This document shows positions 8,149-18,447 of a stretch of DNA of 63,303 nt, piece by piece. Source of the DNA: Gammaproteobacteria bacterium (GTDB taxonomy: Bacteria; Pseudomonadota; Gammaproteobacteria; Pseudomonadales; Azotimanducaceae); the NCBI GenBank assembly GCA_009837185.1, contig VXUA01000021.1, positions 1 through 63,303 on the forward strand, given 5' to 3'. How positions within the stretch are numbered: position 1 is the first letter of the stretch; each line of letters starts with the position of its first letter. The notes under the pieces were generated by a model. The model saw nothing but the letters and a program-made list of their open reading frames with translations, was not told the origin of the DNA and searched no databases. Position numbers and translations under genes: made by a program.

Positions 8149-8290
8149 GTTGTCAATCATCGAGACCCGAAGTCGGGTCATTTGCCGAATGCAAGAGCCC
8201 GAACGGGTAAATAGGCAGAAACTGTATTTCTCGATGGTTGACAACGGCCCGACGCTCTGTCGGGGAATTTTGTCACTAATCGAGAAAACA
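8149..8290 (+). ncRNA. Candidate structured RNA (or DNA) element upstream of a small membrane protein
   Basis: A 17-base stem pairs 8149-8165 (GTTGTCAATCATCGAGA) with 8229-8245 (TCTCGATGGTTGACAAC), with one G-U wobble only. Inside are short hairpins built on CCCG/CGGG (8164-8179 and 8198-8207). Directly after is a 6-bp CCCGAC/GTCGGG hairpin at 8248-8264 followed by AATTTT. The segment ATCGAGA recurs at 8279-8285, just before the start codon at 8292. It could pair with 8229-8235 instead of the long stem, which gives two alternative folds. It matches no riboswitch, attC or retron that I recognise. Confidence 0.45.
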
Positions 8291-8291
8291 A

Positions 8292-8702
8292 ATGAAGAAT
8301 AATAGAGAGAAAAAATCAGTCACTGCCGCTGTTTTGCTTGGCTTATTTCTAGGCCCATTTGGAACGTTCTACACTGGATGGAAAACATTCCTTGTTTTCA
8401 TGGCTCTGTTTTTGGTTGGCATAATTGGCATTATTGCTATCACCAGTTCTGCTTACGATAAAACAATGGTTGAATTAGAGGAAGAAGTAGATGTACTCTA
8501 TGCAGATGCGTATGAAATGGGCGCTGCTGCTGGAGCTGGTGTTAGTTTCATCCTTTTGTTTATTCCTTACATGGGTATATTGGGATTATCAGCACTGATC
8601 ACCAATGTTGTTTCGTGTCAGAAACACAATAATAGAGTGGAGAAATTTAATCAAGAAGTGGCAGAACGCCGACATCAAGAACTAATGAATAAGGAGGGTT
8701 AA
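8292..8702 (+). CDS. Small TM2-like membrane protein
   Basis: 136 residues with two predicted membrane segments near the N-terminus (TAAVLLGLFLGPFGTFYTGW, then a valine/isoleucine-rich segment at 34-50) and one around 80-105 (GVSFILLFIPYMGILGLSAL). The motif GLFLGPFGTFYTGW resembles the TM2 domain pattern G.FG.HrFY.G. The C-terminus is charged and coiled-coil-like (NNRVEKFNQEVAERRHQEL). Upstream lies the structured element at 8149-8290. Function unknown. Confidence 0.55.
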   Translation: MKNNREKKSVTAAVLLGLFLGPFGTFYTGWKTFLVFMALFLVGIIGIIAITSSAYDKTMVELEEEVDVLYADAYEMGAAAGAGVSFILLFIPYMGILGLSALITNVVSCQKHNNRVEKFNQEVAERRHQELMNKEG

Positions 8703-8715
8703 GAGGTAAAGAATC

Positions 8716-8889
8716 ATGGATACACCAAAGAAAAAGCCAATCCACATCAAGCCGAACCGGTATCAGCCTAGAAAGTCAGAGATAGAGGAAGAATTTAGGG
8801 TTGAGGTACCGGGGAAGACTGTTGAGGAAAAAATGGAACGAATAGCAAAGGCTATTTTCCGTCAAACCGATGTCCGAGAAGACCTCTAA
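8716..8889 (+). CDS. Small unknown protein, 57 residues
   Basis: The frame ATG 8716 to TAA 8889 encodes MDTPKKKPIHIKPNRYQPRK, an acidic middle (SEIEEEFRVEVPGK) and a helical end (VEEKMERIAKAIFRQ). AAGAGGTAAAG at 8701-8711 is a reasonable ribosome-binding site, and the gap to the preceding gene is 13 bases, so it may be its partner. Not recognised. Confidence 0.4.
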   Translation: MDTPKKKPIHIKPNRYQPRKSEIEEEFRVEVPGKTVEEKMERIAKAIFRQTDVREDL

Positions 8890-8903
8890 TTCTTCCTCTT
8901 CTT

Positions 8904-9086
8904 TTGTTTGCGGCACTATTGTATATAAATCCCATAAATTTAGACTCAACTGCTGTTATCGGTAACTTAGCAGATGCGATGAAGAACTCGGTTGTAATTT
9001 TAGACGAGATAATCTTGCCGAACGAGATATTGACTGATGAATATTCAGATGCACCTTTTACTCGCGAACAAGATTCTAGTGATTAA
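8904..9086 (+). CDS. Doubtful small exported/membrane peptide
   Basis: The open frame extends upstream without ATG as ...RRPLILPLLLFAALLYINPI, which looks like a signal or membrane segment, and then an acidic tail (ILTDEYSDAPFTREQ). The only starts are TTG 8904 or other rare codons overlapping the end of the previous small gene. The hydrophobic-then-acidic pattern makes it worth recording, but no ribosome-binding site is visible and it may be chance. Confidence 0.25.
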   Translation: MFAALLYINPINLDSTAVIGNLADAMKNSVVILDEIILPNEILTDEYSDAPFTREQDSSD

Positions 9087-9484
9087 CTAACTTCGACTTT
9101 GAGTCAAGTTAGAGCATCCGCATTAAACCGCTCGCTTGTATGTCCAGTATGAATGACCTTCACTCAATTCTCGAATATCGGCCAAATTTGTGCCGCGTAA
9201 AGGGACCACCCGAGACCGCGAATGCCCGTCACAAGTATCGCATGATTGTAGCAACTAAAGCTAGAGAAAAGGGACTGTCATGAGTTCTGCGCATACAAAG
9301 AATTCCGCCCCCCCTAACTCAAGCCTTGGGGAGGTCAGCCGCAACGACCTTGGTTACGCAGCCAAGTCGCGTTGGCCTTGAATTCAGCTATGCACTCGTC
9401 TTTGAACTAAATTGCGAATTTATCAGTTGTATCTCACGAACTATTTCGTAGAGAGTAGCCTGAGTTTGGTGAAAAAATTTGAGA
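9087..9484. other. Mostly non-coding stretch with one tiny frame
   Basis: A 47-codon frame (ATG 9140 or 9149, stop 9281-9283) reads MNDLHSILEYRPNLCRVK... and has no ribosome-binding site. It may be a gene fragment. Nothing else is recognised. Confidence 0.3.
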
Positions 9485-9790
9485 TTAGCGAGAGAAACTC
9501 TCTGGTTCTGGAAAATCCTCAAATCCCGCGTACATTGCAAAGCCCGCATAGTTCGCATATCGTGCATAAGCACCACCCTGGAGGTTCGGAGCGGATCGAC
9601 CGCGACGATTGAACTTGCTCTTGTTTGTTATCAGACGGTTCTTGTTTCGAACCTCTCCGAGGTATCGGCCATCACGTCCATAAATTTCCTCTCCGGAAAA
9701 ATGGCCAATACACTTGCCCTTATGTGTAAACAAACAGTTGTCGCGACGATAGCCAAAGTAGGTGCCACGCCAAGTCCAATAGTGAGTCAT
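9485..9790 (-). CDS. 4-fold beta-flower-like protein
   Basis: From ATG 9790 the product is about 101 residues. The repeated short strands WTWRGTYFGYRRDNCLFTHK, then KCIGHFSGEEIYGRDGRYLGEV and NRLITNKSK, are the pattern of the 4-fold beta-flower family (L-f-t-h-G-k-x-v-G-x-f, e-i-Y-...-G-x-Y-l-G-E-i). The C-terminus is glycine/tyrosine-rich (NLQGGAYARYANYAGFAMYAG). The open frame extends to GTG 9832, but no good ribosome-binding site separates the two starts. Function unknown. Members are small cytoplasmic proteins often found in islands. Confidence 0.55.
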   Translation of the reverse strand: MTHYWTWRGTYFGYRRDNCLFTHKGKCIGHFSGEEIYGRDGRYLGEVRNKNRLITNKSKFNRRGRSAPNLQGGAYARYANYAGFAMYAGFEDFPEPESFSR

Positions 9791-10078
9791 TTCAATCAAA
9801 TAGAATACTTGAGAGTCTACTTTGGAGTGCACGTATTGGAGAGAGTGGAAACTTTAACACAGTTCTCTATGTACAGTATTTCAGATTGGTTTTTGGAGAA
9901 CTTCAGAAGATCAAGGAAGAGCGAGGCGACGATCTGTTCTCAATACTCCAAAGAGTAGTTTTTTACCATAATATGGACTCTTCATCGTTTTCTAATTGTA
10001 GGTGTCCAGCAAGCTGAGGCAGCTTCACTATTTGTGTAGAAAAGTATATAAGTCCCTATTTTTTTTGAAGTACCCACA

Positions 10079-12934
10079 TTGACCCACCCCAGTGCCAATA
10101 TATCCATTCGTGGTGCGCGAACTCACAATCTAAAAGACATCGACCTCGATATCCCTAGGGATAAACTCACTGTGATCACCGGACTGTCAGGATCGGGGAA
10201 ATCTTCCTTGGCGTTCGATACGTTGTACGCAGAAGGACAACGTCGGTACGTGGAATCACTGTCAGCCTACGCACGGCAGTTCCTCTCAATGATGGATAAA
10301 CCAGACGTAGATCACATCGAAGGTCTCTCACCGGCTATCTCAATTGAACAAAAGTCGACGTCACACAATCCCCGTTCCACAGTTGGAACGATCACTGAAA
10401 TCTACGACTATCTCCGGTTGTTGTTTGCGCGTGCCGGCGAGCCGCGATGTCCGACCCACAATCTACCGTTGACTGCGCAGTCCATCAGTGAAATGGTGGA
10501 CGCCGTCATGGATCTTCCTACGGATTCCCGAATCATGGTTCTAGCGCCAATCGTTTCCCAGCGTAAAGGAGAACATGTCCATGTGTTTTCAGATTTGGTC
10601 GCAAATGGTTTTGTCCGTGCGAGAGTAAACGGGTTAGTGACTACACTGGAACACCCTCCGGTTCTCGATCGATACAAGAAACACACGATCGAAGTCGTAG
10701 TTGATCGTTTGGTCGTACGTGAAGGGATCGAACAGAGGCTAGCGGAGTCGTTTGAAACAACACTAAAACTTGCCGATGAAGTAGCGATCGTAGCACCCAT
10801 TGAAGAGTCTTGGGAAGAACAGACGTTCTCTTCGAAGTTTGGTTGCTCCCAATGTTCCTATAGCATCAGTGAACTCGAACCGAGAATGTTTTCTTTCAAT
10901 AGTCCTACGGGTGCCTGCACTGCTTGTGACGGTTTGGGTACAGAGGTTGAGTTTGACCCAGCGCTTGTAGTCGCAGACCCACGCTTGAAACTCGCAGAAG
11001 GTGCTGTCATTGGTTGGGATCGATCAACTACCTGGCAATGGGCAATCGTCGAAGCGTTAGCGCGCCGTATGAATTGTGATATTGACCGACCGTACAAAAG
11101 GCTACCGAAGAAGTTTACGAGAGTGTTACTTTACGGGGCACCTGAGCCATTAGCGGTGCAATTTAAAGGCAGGTCCCGTATGAGAACCCACAAAATTCGC
11201 TTTCGCGGCATCATTGGCACGATGCAGCGACGCTATCAAAACACTACGTCGCAAGACGTGAGAGAGAAGTTACATCCGTTCATGAGCATTACCCACTGCT
11301 CCCTATGTTTGGGCAGCCGTTTACGTGAGGAGTCAAGGCATGTATTTGTGAGTAACTGTTCCATTGCAGACATAACCGCGCTTTCTATCGAGCAAGCACT
11401 GAACTTCTTTACAAGAATCGAGTTAGTCGGCCAACAAGCAGTAATCGCCGAAAAGGTACTTAAAGAAATTAAAGCCCGGTTGCGTTTCTTAGTGAACGTA
11501 GGATTGAACTACCTGACGCTAGATCGCGCCGCTAGCTCCTTGTCTGGTGGCGAAGCACAACGAATTCGGCTGGCGAGCCAAATCGGTGCTGGACTGGTTG
11601 GTGTCATGTACATCCTTGACGAGCCGTCCATCGGACTCCACCAACGAGATAATGCCCGGTTACTATCAACGCTGACGCATCTACGAGACATCGGTAATAC
11701 CGTAATCGTGGTTGAACACGACGAAGAGGCTATCCGAACTGCCGATAACATCGTCGACATAGGCCCTCGAGCTGGTGTGCACGGTGGTGAAATTGTTGTA
11801 CAAGGACCGCTACCAAAAGTTCTTCATGAGCGAAGATCGTTGACCGGACAATTCTTGACCGGAAAACAGTCGATCGATATCCCGAGCTCCCGAGCGAAGT
11901 ACTCGAACCAGAAGACTATCTCAATAAACGGTGCTAAAGGCAATAACCTAAAGGACGTCAGTGTCCAAATTCCTATTGGTCTCCTGACTTGTGTGACCGG
12001 GGTCTCCGGTTCCGGAAAGTCTACTTTAGTAAACCACACGCTTTACCCTGTCGCCGCGCGACAACTCAACGGAACTACAAGCGTCAGCGCATTGCCTCAT
12101 AGTGAGATCAGAGGGTTATCAAACTTAGAAAAAGTAGTGAACATCGATCAGAGCCCGATCGGTCGGACACCTAGGTCTAATCCTGCAACCTACACTGGGC
12201 TTTTTACACCCATTCGTGAATTGTTTACCAAGACGAATGAGGCTAGGATTCGAGGTTATAAACCGGGCCGTTTCAGTTTTAATGTAAAAGGTGGTCGCTG
12301 TGAGGCTTGTCGGGGCGACGGGCTAATTAAAGTGGAGATGCACTTTTTGGCCGATGTTTATGTCACCTGCGAGACCTGCGGCGGTAAGCGCTACAACCGT
12401 GAGACACTTGAAGTCAAATACAAGGGCAAGAACATTCACGAAGTACTTAGTATGACGATTGAGGAAGCTTACGAGTTTTTTCTCGCGATTCCGAACATAA
12501 AGCACAAACTCGAGACACTATTGGATGTAGGACTCTCCTACGTGAAACTCGGACAGAGTGCAACAACGCTTTCCGGTGGAGAAGCTCAACGAGTCAAACT
12601 GTCTAGAGAGCTCTCGAAGAGAGATCGAGGGAGAAATCTATACATTCTCGACGAACCGACTACCGGTTTGCACTTCCACGACATCAAACTGCTGTTGAGT
12701 GTCTTGACTCGACTCCGAGACCACGGAAATACTGTAGTTGTGATTGAGCACAACATGGATGTTATCAAAACCGCGGACTGGATCATCGATTTGGGACCCG
12801 AAGGAGGAGCACAGGGAGGCGAGATTGTCGTGACGGGTACGCCTGAAGAAATTAGCGGACATTCGGAGTCTCACACCAGCTCTTTTCTAAAGAGAGCGTT
12901 GATACGCGCACAGTCGCTGGCACAAACCGCCTAA
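10079..12934 (+). CDS. uvrA: UvrABC excision nuclease subunit A
   Basis: 951 residues (E. coli 940). UvrA is the damage-recognising ATPase of nucleotide excision repair and loads UvrB. Two ABC ATPase modules are present: Walker A at 35-42 (GLSGSGKSS) and about 641-648 (GVSGSGKST), and signature/Walker [14 protein letters not shown] plus [11 protein letters not shown], and [13 protein letters not shown] plus [11 protein letters not shown]. Both zinc modules are visible: CSQC...CTAC, and CEACRGDG...[11 protein letters not shown]. The only start that fits the family N-terminus is TTG 10079, with no clear Shine-Dalgarno. No LexA box was seen upstream. It converges on rplQ with a 17-base gap. Confidence 0.97.
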   Translation: MTHPSANISIRGARTHNLKDIDLDIPRDKLTVITGLSGSGKSSLAFDTLYAEGQRRYVESLSAYARQFLSMMDKPDVDHIEGLSPAISIEQKSTSHNPRSTVGTITEIYDYLRLLFARAGEPRCPTHNLPLTAQSISEMVDAVMDLPTDSRIMVLAPIVSQRKGEHVHVFSDLVANGFVRARVNGLVTTLEHPPVLDRYKKHTIEVVVDRLVVREGIEQRLAESFETTLKLADEVAIVAPIEESWEEQTFSSKFGCSQCSYSISELEPRMFSFNSPTGACTACDGLGTEVEFDPALVVADPRLKLAEGAVIGWDRSTTWQWAIVEALARRMNCDIDRPYKRLPKKFTRVLLYGAPEPLAVQFKGRSRMRTHKIRFRGIIGTMQRRYQNTTSQDVREKLHPFMSITHCSLCLGSRLREESRHVFVSNCSIADITALSIEQALNFFTRIELVGQQAVIAEKVLKEIKARLRFLVNVGLNYLTLDRAASSLSGGEAQRIRLASQIGAGLVGVMYILDEPSIGLHQRDNARLLSTLTHLRDIGNTVIVVEHDEEAIRTADNIVDIGPRAGVHGGEIVVQGPLPKVLHERRSLTGQFLTGKQSIDIPSSRAKYSNQKTISINGAKGNNLKDVSVQIPIGLLTCVTGVSGSGKSTLVNHTLYPVAARQLNGTTSVSALPHSEIRGLSNLEKVVNIDQSPIGRTPRSNPATYTGLFTPIRELFTKTNEARIRGYKPGRFSFNVKGGRCEACRGDGLIKVEMHFLADVYVTCETCGGKRYNRETLEVKYKGKNIHEVLSMTIEEAYEFFLAIPNIKHKLETLLDVGLSYVKLGQSATTLSGGEAQRVKLSRELSKRDRGRNLYILDEPTTGLHFHDIKLLLSVLTRLRDHGNTVVVIEHNMDVIKTADWIIDLGPEGGAQGGEIVVTGTPEEISGHSESHTSSFLKRALIRAQSLAQTA

Positions 12935-12935
12935 T

Positions 12936-12953
12936 ACCTTCAAAAAGAAGGCT
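12936..12953. terminator. Small hairpin between convergent uvrA and rplQ
   Basis: CCTTC-AAAAA-GAAGG lies exactly in the 17-base gap between the two stop codons and could terminate both. The stem is only 5 bp and T-runs are poor, so it is weak evidence. Confidence 0.3.
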
Positions 12954-13335
12954 ATTCTTCCTCTACCAATTCCTCTAAAGGTCGATCGACAAATTCGATA
13001 AAGCACACTGGGGCAGAGTCTCCTTGGCGGTATCCAGCTTTGGCGATACGCGTGAAACCACCCGCACGCTCACGATAACGAGGACCCAGTTCAGTGAACA
13101 GTTTCCCTACCGCCGCTTTGCTCCGTAACTTTGCAAATACTAACCGTCGATTGGCAACCGTATCCTCACGTGCACGGGTAACGAGTGGTTCGATGAACCG
13201 GCGAAGTTCTTTGGCCTTGGGCACGGTCGTTCTAATTTGCTCATGTTCGATGAGGGACACGCACATATTAGCAAACATGCGTTTCCGATGCGAAGATGTT
13301 CGATTAAGGTGTCTGCCGCTCTTTAAGTGTCGCAT
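12952..13335 (-). CDS. rplQ: 50S ribosomal protein L17
   Basis: 127 residues, as in E. coli. [20 protein letters not shown] is the diagnostic L17 start, and the acidic tail is typical. Last gene of the alpha operon, 55 bases after rpoA. Confidence 0.97.
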   Translation of the reverse strand: MRHLKSGRHLNRTSSHRKRMFANMCVSLIEHEQIRTTVPKAKELRRFIEPLVTRAREDTVANRRLVFAKLRSKAAVGKLFTELGPRYRERAGGFTRIAKAGYRQGDSAPVCFIEFVDRPLEELVEEE

Positions 13336-13390
13336 AGGGCGTCTCTGCTATCAACTGTGTCTTAAGTCTACGTGGCGAATTAGAGGTGAA

Positions 13391-14362
13391 CTAGGACTGC
13401 TGTTTCCAACCTGGAATTGTCATTCCCAAAGAGAGTCCGCGAGAGGCGAGTTCTTCTTTGATCTCAGTAAGAGACTTTCGCCCTAAATTAGGAGTCCGAA
13501 AGAGGCTTTCTTCAGTCTGTTGCACTAACTCTCCAATAGACGCGATGTTCTCTCCCTTCAAACAATTGATCGATCGTGTCTTCAAGTTTAACGCGTCGAT
13601 GGACTCGTACAAGAACGGATCGATGTTTGTAGCTTCCTGAGCTTGAAAGACTTCCTTTAACAAGTCGGAGTCGACGAAAGGCGCTAGCTGTTGGGTCAAA
13701 ATAGTCGCTGCATGTCGAACGGCTTCTTCCGGACCAATCGTACCATTTGATTCCAGTGTTAGAATCAATTTATCCATGTCGGTACGTTGTTCCACGCGAG
13801 TTTTTTCCACCTTGTAATCAACGCTTCGCATTGGACTGTAGGACGCATCTAACCGCAATCGTCCGATGACTTTGTCTTCTTCGCTGAGCGAAAGTTGATC
13901 TGCAGGTTGATACCCACGACCTCTGGCGACGACAGCGTCAATTCGAATGGATCCATGCTCGTTTAAAGTACACAAATGATGCTCTGGATTGGCCACCTGA
14001 ATGTCATCACCGTGGATGAAATCCCCAGCAGACACTTCTCCTGGACCCGTAGCCGATAAGCGCATCGAACTCTCGTCGCGGCCGTTGAGACGCACGGCGA
14101 CTCCCTTGAGATTGAGACAAATATTCAACATGTCCTCTCGAACGCCAGCTAACGTCGAATATTCATGCAGAACGTTGTCGACGGTAACTTCTGTAATCGC
14201 CGCGCCGGGCATCGACGACAACAGAATTCGTCGAAGCGCATTTCCAATCGTGTGGCCGTAACCTCGCTCTAAAGGAGTGAGTACGACGCGTGCTCGAGTT
14301 GGACTGAGCGTTTCAATTTCTAGATCGCTTGCTTGCAATAGGTCAGTACCCATTGTGTTCAT
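13391..14362 (-). CDS. rpoA: RNA polymerase subunit alpha
   Basis: 323 residues (E. coli 329). The N-terminal dimerisation domain ([20 protein letters not shown]) and the C-terminal UP-element/activator domain ([42 protein letters not shown]) are both present. Alpha seeds polymerase assembly. Placed between rpsD and rplQ as in the E. coli alpha operon. Confidence 0.98.
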   Translation of the reverse strand: MNTMGTDLLQASDLEIETLSPTRARVVLTPLERGYGHTIGNALRRILLSSMPGAAITEVTVDNVLHEYSTLAGVREDMLNICLNLKGVAVRLNGRDESSMRLSATGPGEVSAGDFIHGDDIQVANPEHHLCTLNEHGSIRIDAVVARGRGYQPADQLSLSEEDKVIGRLRLDASYSPMRSVDYKVEKTRVEQRTDMDKLILTLESNGTIGPEEAVRHAATILTQQLAPFVDSDLLKEVFQAQEATNIDPFLYESIDALNLKTRSINCLKGENIASIGELVQQTEESLFRTPNLGRKSLTEIKEELASRGLSLGMTIPGWKQQS

Positions 14363-14403
14363 AGGTTAAATATTCCTCCAACTATTCAGTGTAGACTGTG
14401 CTA

Positions 14404-15036
14404 TTACTTGGAATACAGTTCTACGATGAGATTTTCTTGAATCTCGCGTGGTAGTTCTTCTCTATCGGGTAGGCGTTTAAAAACACTGCTCTTGTTTTCA
14501 GCATTCACTTCAATCCACTCAACATAACCACGCAAATTTGCAAGTTCCATCGCCATACCGATACGGTGCTGTTGACGTTGCTTGGGACCGACAGAAATTT
14601 CATCTCCGGGTTGTACTTGATACGACGGTATGTTCACCACCGCACCGTTCACTCTAACCGCTTTATGAGTGACCAGTTGTCTGGCTTCAGCACGGGTGGA
14701 CCCGAACCCAGAGCGATAAACAACATTATCCAATCGAGACTCTAACAGCAGTAGTAGATTTACGCCAGTCGCACCCGATTGTTGGTCTGCCGTTTTATAG
14801 TAATTGCGAAACTGTTTTTCAAGGACGCCATACAAGCGCCGTACCTTTTGTTTCTCGCGAAGCTGAATCCCATAATCGGACATTCGACCGCCACCAACGG
14901 CGCGGCGTGCCCCCTGCTCCCCAGGAATTTTGTTCTCTTTGCACTTCTCGTCGATTGGACGGACACCGCTCTTTAAATACAAGTCAGTACCTTCCCGACG
15001 AGAGAGCTTCAATTTTGGTCCAGTATATCGTGCCAT
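14404..15036 (-). CDS. rpsD: 30S ribosomal protein S4
   Basis: 210 residues with [20 protein letters not shown] and the S4 RNA-binding domain ([31 protein letters not shown]). S4 starts 30S assembly and represses the alpha operon in E. coli. Whether it does so here is not visible. The N-terminal zinc cysteines of some S4 forms are absent apart from one Cys, so this is the zinc-independent type. Confidence 0.97.
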   Translation of the reverse strand: MARYTGPKLKLSRREGTDLYLKSGVRPIDEKCKENKIPGEQGARRAVGGGRMSDYGIQLREKQKVRRLYGVLEKQFRNYYKTADQQSGATGVNLLLLLESRLDNVVYRSGFGSTRAEARQLVTHKAVRVNGAVVNIPSYQVQPGDEISVGPKQRQQHRIGMAMELANLRGYVEWIEVNAENKSSVFKRLPDREELPREIQENLIVELYSK

Positions 15037-15046
15037 GCTAGATCCC

Positions 15047-15460
15047 CTATGGTCTCCGCTTTTTCGGCGGGCGACAGCCGTTATGCGGAATCGGTGTTAC
15101 GTCGGTTATGCTGTTGATCCGAAGTCCGCCGGCATGCATCGCACGGATTGACGATTCTCTACCTGGACCAGGTCCTTTGACGAACACATCTACATTCTTA
15201 AGCCCGTGATTTTCGATCATATTTGTGGTTACACCCTCAGCCGCGGTTTGTGCGGCAAATGCTGTACTCTTCCGGGTCCCCTTGAACCCTGCAGCACCAG
15301 CACTCGACCAACCAATAGTTCGACCTTGACGATCCGTAAACGTAATAATGGTGTTGTTGTAAGACGAATGAATGTGTGCAAGACCGTCCGTTACGATGCG
15401 TTTGCCACGTCGCCGTGCTGCGACACTCTCGCGTGATCCTCTTTTTCCTTTTTCTGCCAT
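15047..15460 (-). CDS. rpsK: 30S ribosomal protein S11
   Basis: 137 residues from ATG 15460. An open frame continues upstream into rpsM, but [19 protein letters not shown] is the homologous start and lies three bases after the rpsM stop. The conserved [19 protein letters not shown] and CRPPKKRRP ends are intact. Confidence 0.96.
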   Translation of the reverse strand: MAEKGKRGSRESVAARRRGKRIVTDGLAHIHSSYNNTIITFTDRQGRTIGWSSAGAAGFKGTRKSTAFAAQTAAEGVTTNMIENHGLKNVDVFVKGPGPGRESSIRAMHAGGLRINSITDVTPIPHNGCRPPKKRRP

Positions 15461-15462
15461 GA

Positions 15463-15819
15463 TTACTTCTTGATGATTCTTCGTGGTCCTTTTCGGGTAC
15501 GTGCGTTCGTTTGTGTCCTTTGTCCTCGGACGGGCAAATTCCGTCGATGGCGTAATCCCCGATAACAACGCAAGTCCATCAAGCGCTTAATGTTCATTGA
15601 ATTGATTCGACGAAGGTCTCCTTCTACCGTTAGTTCGTCCACAGCCGAGCGTAATCGATTCAGTTCATCCTCAGACAAATCTTGAATCTTCTTGTCGGGT
15701 TCTACGTGTGCGGTACCACACACCTTACGAGCAGTACTACGTCCTATACCGAAGATGTAGGTTAACGATATAGAAACGTGTTTGTTGTCTGGGATGTTTA
15801 CTCCAGAAAATCGTGCCAT
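15463..15819 (-). CDS. rpsM: 30S ribosomal protein S13
   Basis: 118 residues, same as E. coli. [20 protein letters not shown], the H2TH-like fold region [15 protein letters not shown] and the C-terminal [14 protein letters not shown] motif are present. First ribosomal gene of the alpha operon. Confidence 0.97.
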   Translation of the reverse strand: MARFSGVNIPDNKHVSISLTYIFGIGRSTARKVCGTAHVEPDKKIQDLSEDELNRLRSAVDELTVEGDLRRINSMNIKRLMDLRCYRGLRHRRNLPVRGQRTQTNARTRKGPRRIIKK

Positions 15820-15824
15820 TGACT

Positions 15825-15941
15825 CTAACCTTGCCTCTGTTTATGTCTTGGTTCCGTTTTACAAATCACGTAGACGCGACCTTTGCGCCGCACAACTTTG
15901 CAGTTTCTACACATTCTTTTTACGGATGCTCTAACTTTCAT
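15825..15941 (-). CDS. rpmJ: 50S ribosomal protein L36
   Basis: A 38-residue gene: [20 protein letters not shown], then [18 protein letters not shown]. The zinc ribbon is complete (C-x2-C, C, H), so this is the zinc-binding C+ form. Six bases separate it from rpsM and 25 from secY. Confidence 0.95.
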   Translation of the reverse strand: MKVRASVKRMCRNCKVVRRKGRVYVICKTEPRHKQRQG

Positions 15942-15966
15942 GATTTACCAAACGTTCGACGACAAC

Positions 15967-17298
15967 CTAGCGCGTTCTTCGACTGTAGTTGCGTAAGTTC
16001 GATTTTTCCATCAACTTTGCGTAATTACTGGAAAGTAGGTGTGCTTGAACTTGCGACATGAAATCCATCGCGACCACAACCACAATCAGCAACGCCGTAC
16101 CGCCTAATTGAAGTGGAACGTCAAAAAACGCGCGCATTAACTCGGGAAGCAAACACACCGAAGTGACATACAAGGACCCAAAGATTGTCAATTTAGTGGT
16201 AATATCGTCAATGTGGTCGGCAGTTTGTTGACCCGGCCGAATACCTTGAATATATGCTCCCTGCCGTTTTAAATTGTCCGCAAGTTCTTTGGGATCGCGC
16301 ACAATTGCGGTGTAAAAGAAGCTAAAGAAAATTATTCCCCCCGCAAACAACAGGATGTATAGCGGTTGCCCAGGACTCAAAATCAATGCGATGTTCTGCA
16401 AGAAGCCTAAGCCTTCGTTCTGCCCAAACCACTGGGACATAGAGGCCGGAGCAAGTAACAAGCTTGAAGCAAATATCGCGGGAATTACCCCGGCCATGTT
16501 TATTTTGAACGGCAGATGACTCGTCTGACCCTGCACCATCCGGCGACCCTGTTGACGCTTTGCATAGTGAATGGTGATGCGGCGCTCGCCTCTTTCGATG
16601 AAAACTACGAACCCAACTAAACCTATTGCAACGACCAAGATCACCAAGAGAACTGACATGTGGATAGTACCATCGCGAGCTAATTCAAACGCTCCAGCGA
16701 TAGCTGCTGGAAAGCCAGACACAATTCCGGCAAAAATAAGCAACGAAATCCCGTTACCAACTCCATGTTCGGTGATTTTCTCGCCAAGCCACATCATAAA
16801 TAGAGCTCCAGTTACCAAAGTAACTAAAGCAATAAAGAAAAATCCAAACGTGGAACTACCCTCAAACGGTAGTCCTTGGGCAATCAAAGTGCTTGTAAGC
16901 GCAACTCCTTGGACGATCGCAATTATTAACGTCCCATAGCGTGTCAGCTTGGTGATCTTGCGCCGACCTGATTCCCCTTCCTTACGAAGTTGATTCAAGC
17001 GCGGATACATCATCGTCAGCAAATTCATGATGATGCTTGATGTGATATAAGGCATGACGCCTAGCGCGAGAATACTCATTCGTTCTAGCGCACCGCCAGA
17101 GAACATATTGAATAGATCGAGAATTCCGCCTTGTTGTTGATCGAAGAGACGCGCTAACGCTGCTGGATCGATCCCTGGGACCGGAATATGGGTACCAATG
17201 CGATACACCAGTAATGCGAACAATACGAAAAGCAGACGTTTTCGTAGTTCTGTCGTTCCGGTTTGAACTCCGGCTAATGCTGGTGCAGAAGTAGCCAT
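15967..17298 (-). CDS. secY: Protein translocase channel subunit SecY
   Basis: 443 residues, identical in length to E. coli SecY, with about ten membrane segments. The N-terminus [20 protein letters not shown], the plug/TM2 region GGALERMSILALGVMPYITS and the cytoplasmic C5 loop GIRPGQQTADHID are recognisable. It forms the SecYEG channel with SecE, encoded at 42341-42739, and SecG, which is not in the window. Last large gene of the spc operon, eight bases after rplO. Confidence 0.98.
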   Translation of the reverse strand: MATSAPALAGVQTGTTELRKRLLFVLFALLVYRIGTHIPVPGIDPAALARLFDQQQGGILDLFNMFSGGALERMSILALGVMPYITSSIIMNLLTMMYPRLNQLRKEGESGRRKITKLTRYGTLIIAIVQGVALTSTLIAQGLPFEGSSTFGFFFIALVTLVTGALFMMWLGEKITEHGVGNGISLLIFAGIVSGFPAAIAGAFELARDGTIHMSVLLVILVVAIGLVGFVVFIERGERRITIHYAKRQQGRRMVQGQTSHLPFKINMAGVIPAIFASSLLLAPASMSQWFGQNEGLGFLQNIALILSPGQPLYILLFAGGIIFFSFFYTAIVRDPKELADNLKRQGAYIQGIRPGQQTADHIDDITTKLTIFGSLYVTSVCLLPELMRAFFDVPLQLGGTALLIVVVVAMDFMSQVQAHLLSSNYAKLMEKSNLRNYSRRTR

Positions 17299-17305
17299 TA
17301 GGTCT

Positions 17306-17740
17306 TTATTCTTCTACCTTCCCACCAGCTGCTTCGATTGCTTTGCTAGCGCCTTTAGTAACCTTAACCCCACGTATGGTTAGAGCTCGGTCTACGTTGC
17401 CGGATTGAACGATTCGGGCTCGTTTGATGTTCGCGGTGATTAGCCCGGCTTGTCTCAGACTCTGCAAGTCCACTACATCTCCTTCGACAGTGTTAAGCTC
17501 GTGTAAACGGACTTCACTTGTAATCCGCTGAACTCGAGAGCGAAAGCCAAAGGTCGGAATTCGTTGCTGTAAAGGTAGCTGTCCGCCTTCGAAGCCACGG
17601 CGTATGCCACCACCCGAACGTGAGCATTGACCCTTGTGACCACGACCACAGGTCTTCCCATATCCAGACGAACCACCGCGTCCAACACGCTTCGGCGTCG
17701 TTCTACTACCTGGTGCCGGTGTTAATTCGTTTAGTTTCAC
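17306..17740 (-). CDS. rplO: 50S ribosomal protein L15
   Basis: 144 residues. The glycine/arginine-rich N-terminus ([28 protein letters not shown]) and the C-terminal globular part are typical. Overlaps rpmD by four bases (ATGA). Confidence 0.97.
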   Translation of the reverse strand: MKLNELTPAPGSRTTPKRVGRGGSSGYGKTCGRGHKGQCSRSGGGIRRGFEGGQLPLQQRIPTFGFRSRVQRITSEVRLHELNTVEGDVVDLQSLRQAGLITANIKRARIVQSGNVDRALTIRGVKVTKGASKAIEAAGGKVEE

Positions 17741-17943
17741 TTTGTTGATGCTTCCGTTACTTCGAGTAGATAGTTAACTTGATCTATCATCCCCCGCACG
17801 GCGGGAGTATCTATTACTTCTACTTCGTGTCCGATACGTCGTAAACCCAGACCGCGCACACATGCCTGATGTTTCTTAAGCCTGCCTGAATTACTCTTCA
17901 CGAGACGCACGCGTAACTTTTTCGCTGTAGCTTTTTTACTCAT
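17737..17943 (-). CDS. rpmD: 50S ribosomal protein L30
   Basis: 68 residues. [20 protein letters not shown] and [20 protein letters not shown] are the standard L30 motif. Slightly longer than the 59-residue E. coli protein through short extensions at both ends. It overlaps rpsE by eight bases. Confidence 0.95.
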   Translation of the reverse strand: MSKKATAKKLRVRLVKSNSGRLKKHQACVRGLGLRRIGHEVEVIDTPAVRGMIDQVNYLLEVTEASTK

Positions 17944-18445
17944 GACCGCGAACTTCTTCTTCGGTTTTACCGCGCTTAAGTGCTACCATCCGCGGCGAGC
18001 GCATATTGACTAATCCTTTGACTGTTGCGCGTACTACATTCGTTGGGTTAGTTGAACCATAGCACTTTGCGAGCACGTCGCGCACGCCGGCTGCTTCTAG
18101 CACAGCACGCATCGTACCCCCTGCAATTACTCCGGTACCTTCGGAAGCTGGTTGCATGAATATTTTGGAAGAACCATGCTTCGCGACGATCGGGTACCAG
18201 AGTGTAACTCCGTTGAGTTCGACGTCGAACATATTTCGTCGAGCTACCTGTCCCGATTTTTCGATTGCTTCCGCACGTTCTCGAGCTTTTCCTCGACCAA
18301 ACCCAATTCTACCGGCGCCATCGCCCACGACGGAAAGAGCTGTCCATGAAAGTTGTCGTCCGCCTTTGACAGTCTTCGCAACACGAGTCGAGGAAACAAG
18401 TCTTTCGACCAATCCTTCTTCTCGAATTTCTTCTGAGTATGCCAT
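17936..18445 (-). CDS. rpsE: 30S ribosomal protein S5
   Basis: 169 residues. The S5 loop [20 protein letters not shown] and [17 protein letters not shown] are present. This loop touches the spectinomycin site and shows no classic resistance deletion. Confidence 0.97.
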   Translation of the reverse strand: MAYSEEIREEGLVERLVSSTRVAKTVKGGRQLSWTALSVVGDGAGRIGFGRGKARERAEAIEKSGQVARRNMFDVELNGVTLWYPIVAKHGSSKIFMQPASEGTGVIAGGTMRAVLEAAGVRDVLAKCYGSTNPTNVVRATVKGLVNMRSPRMVALKRGKTEEEVRGHE

Positions 18446-18447
18446 GC

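Noticed and set aside
8149-8245. Integron attC site
   Set aside because: The long imperfect palindrome suggested it, but the ends do not fit RYYYAAC and GTTRRRY, and no integrase or cassette array is nearby.
8149-8290. Retron or group II intron RNA
   Set aside because: No reverse transcriptase in the window and no domain V-like sequence.
15047-15568. Longer rpsK frame reaching into rpsM
   Set aside because: The extra 36 residues are rpsM sequence read out of frame; MAEKGKRG is the homologous start.
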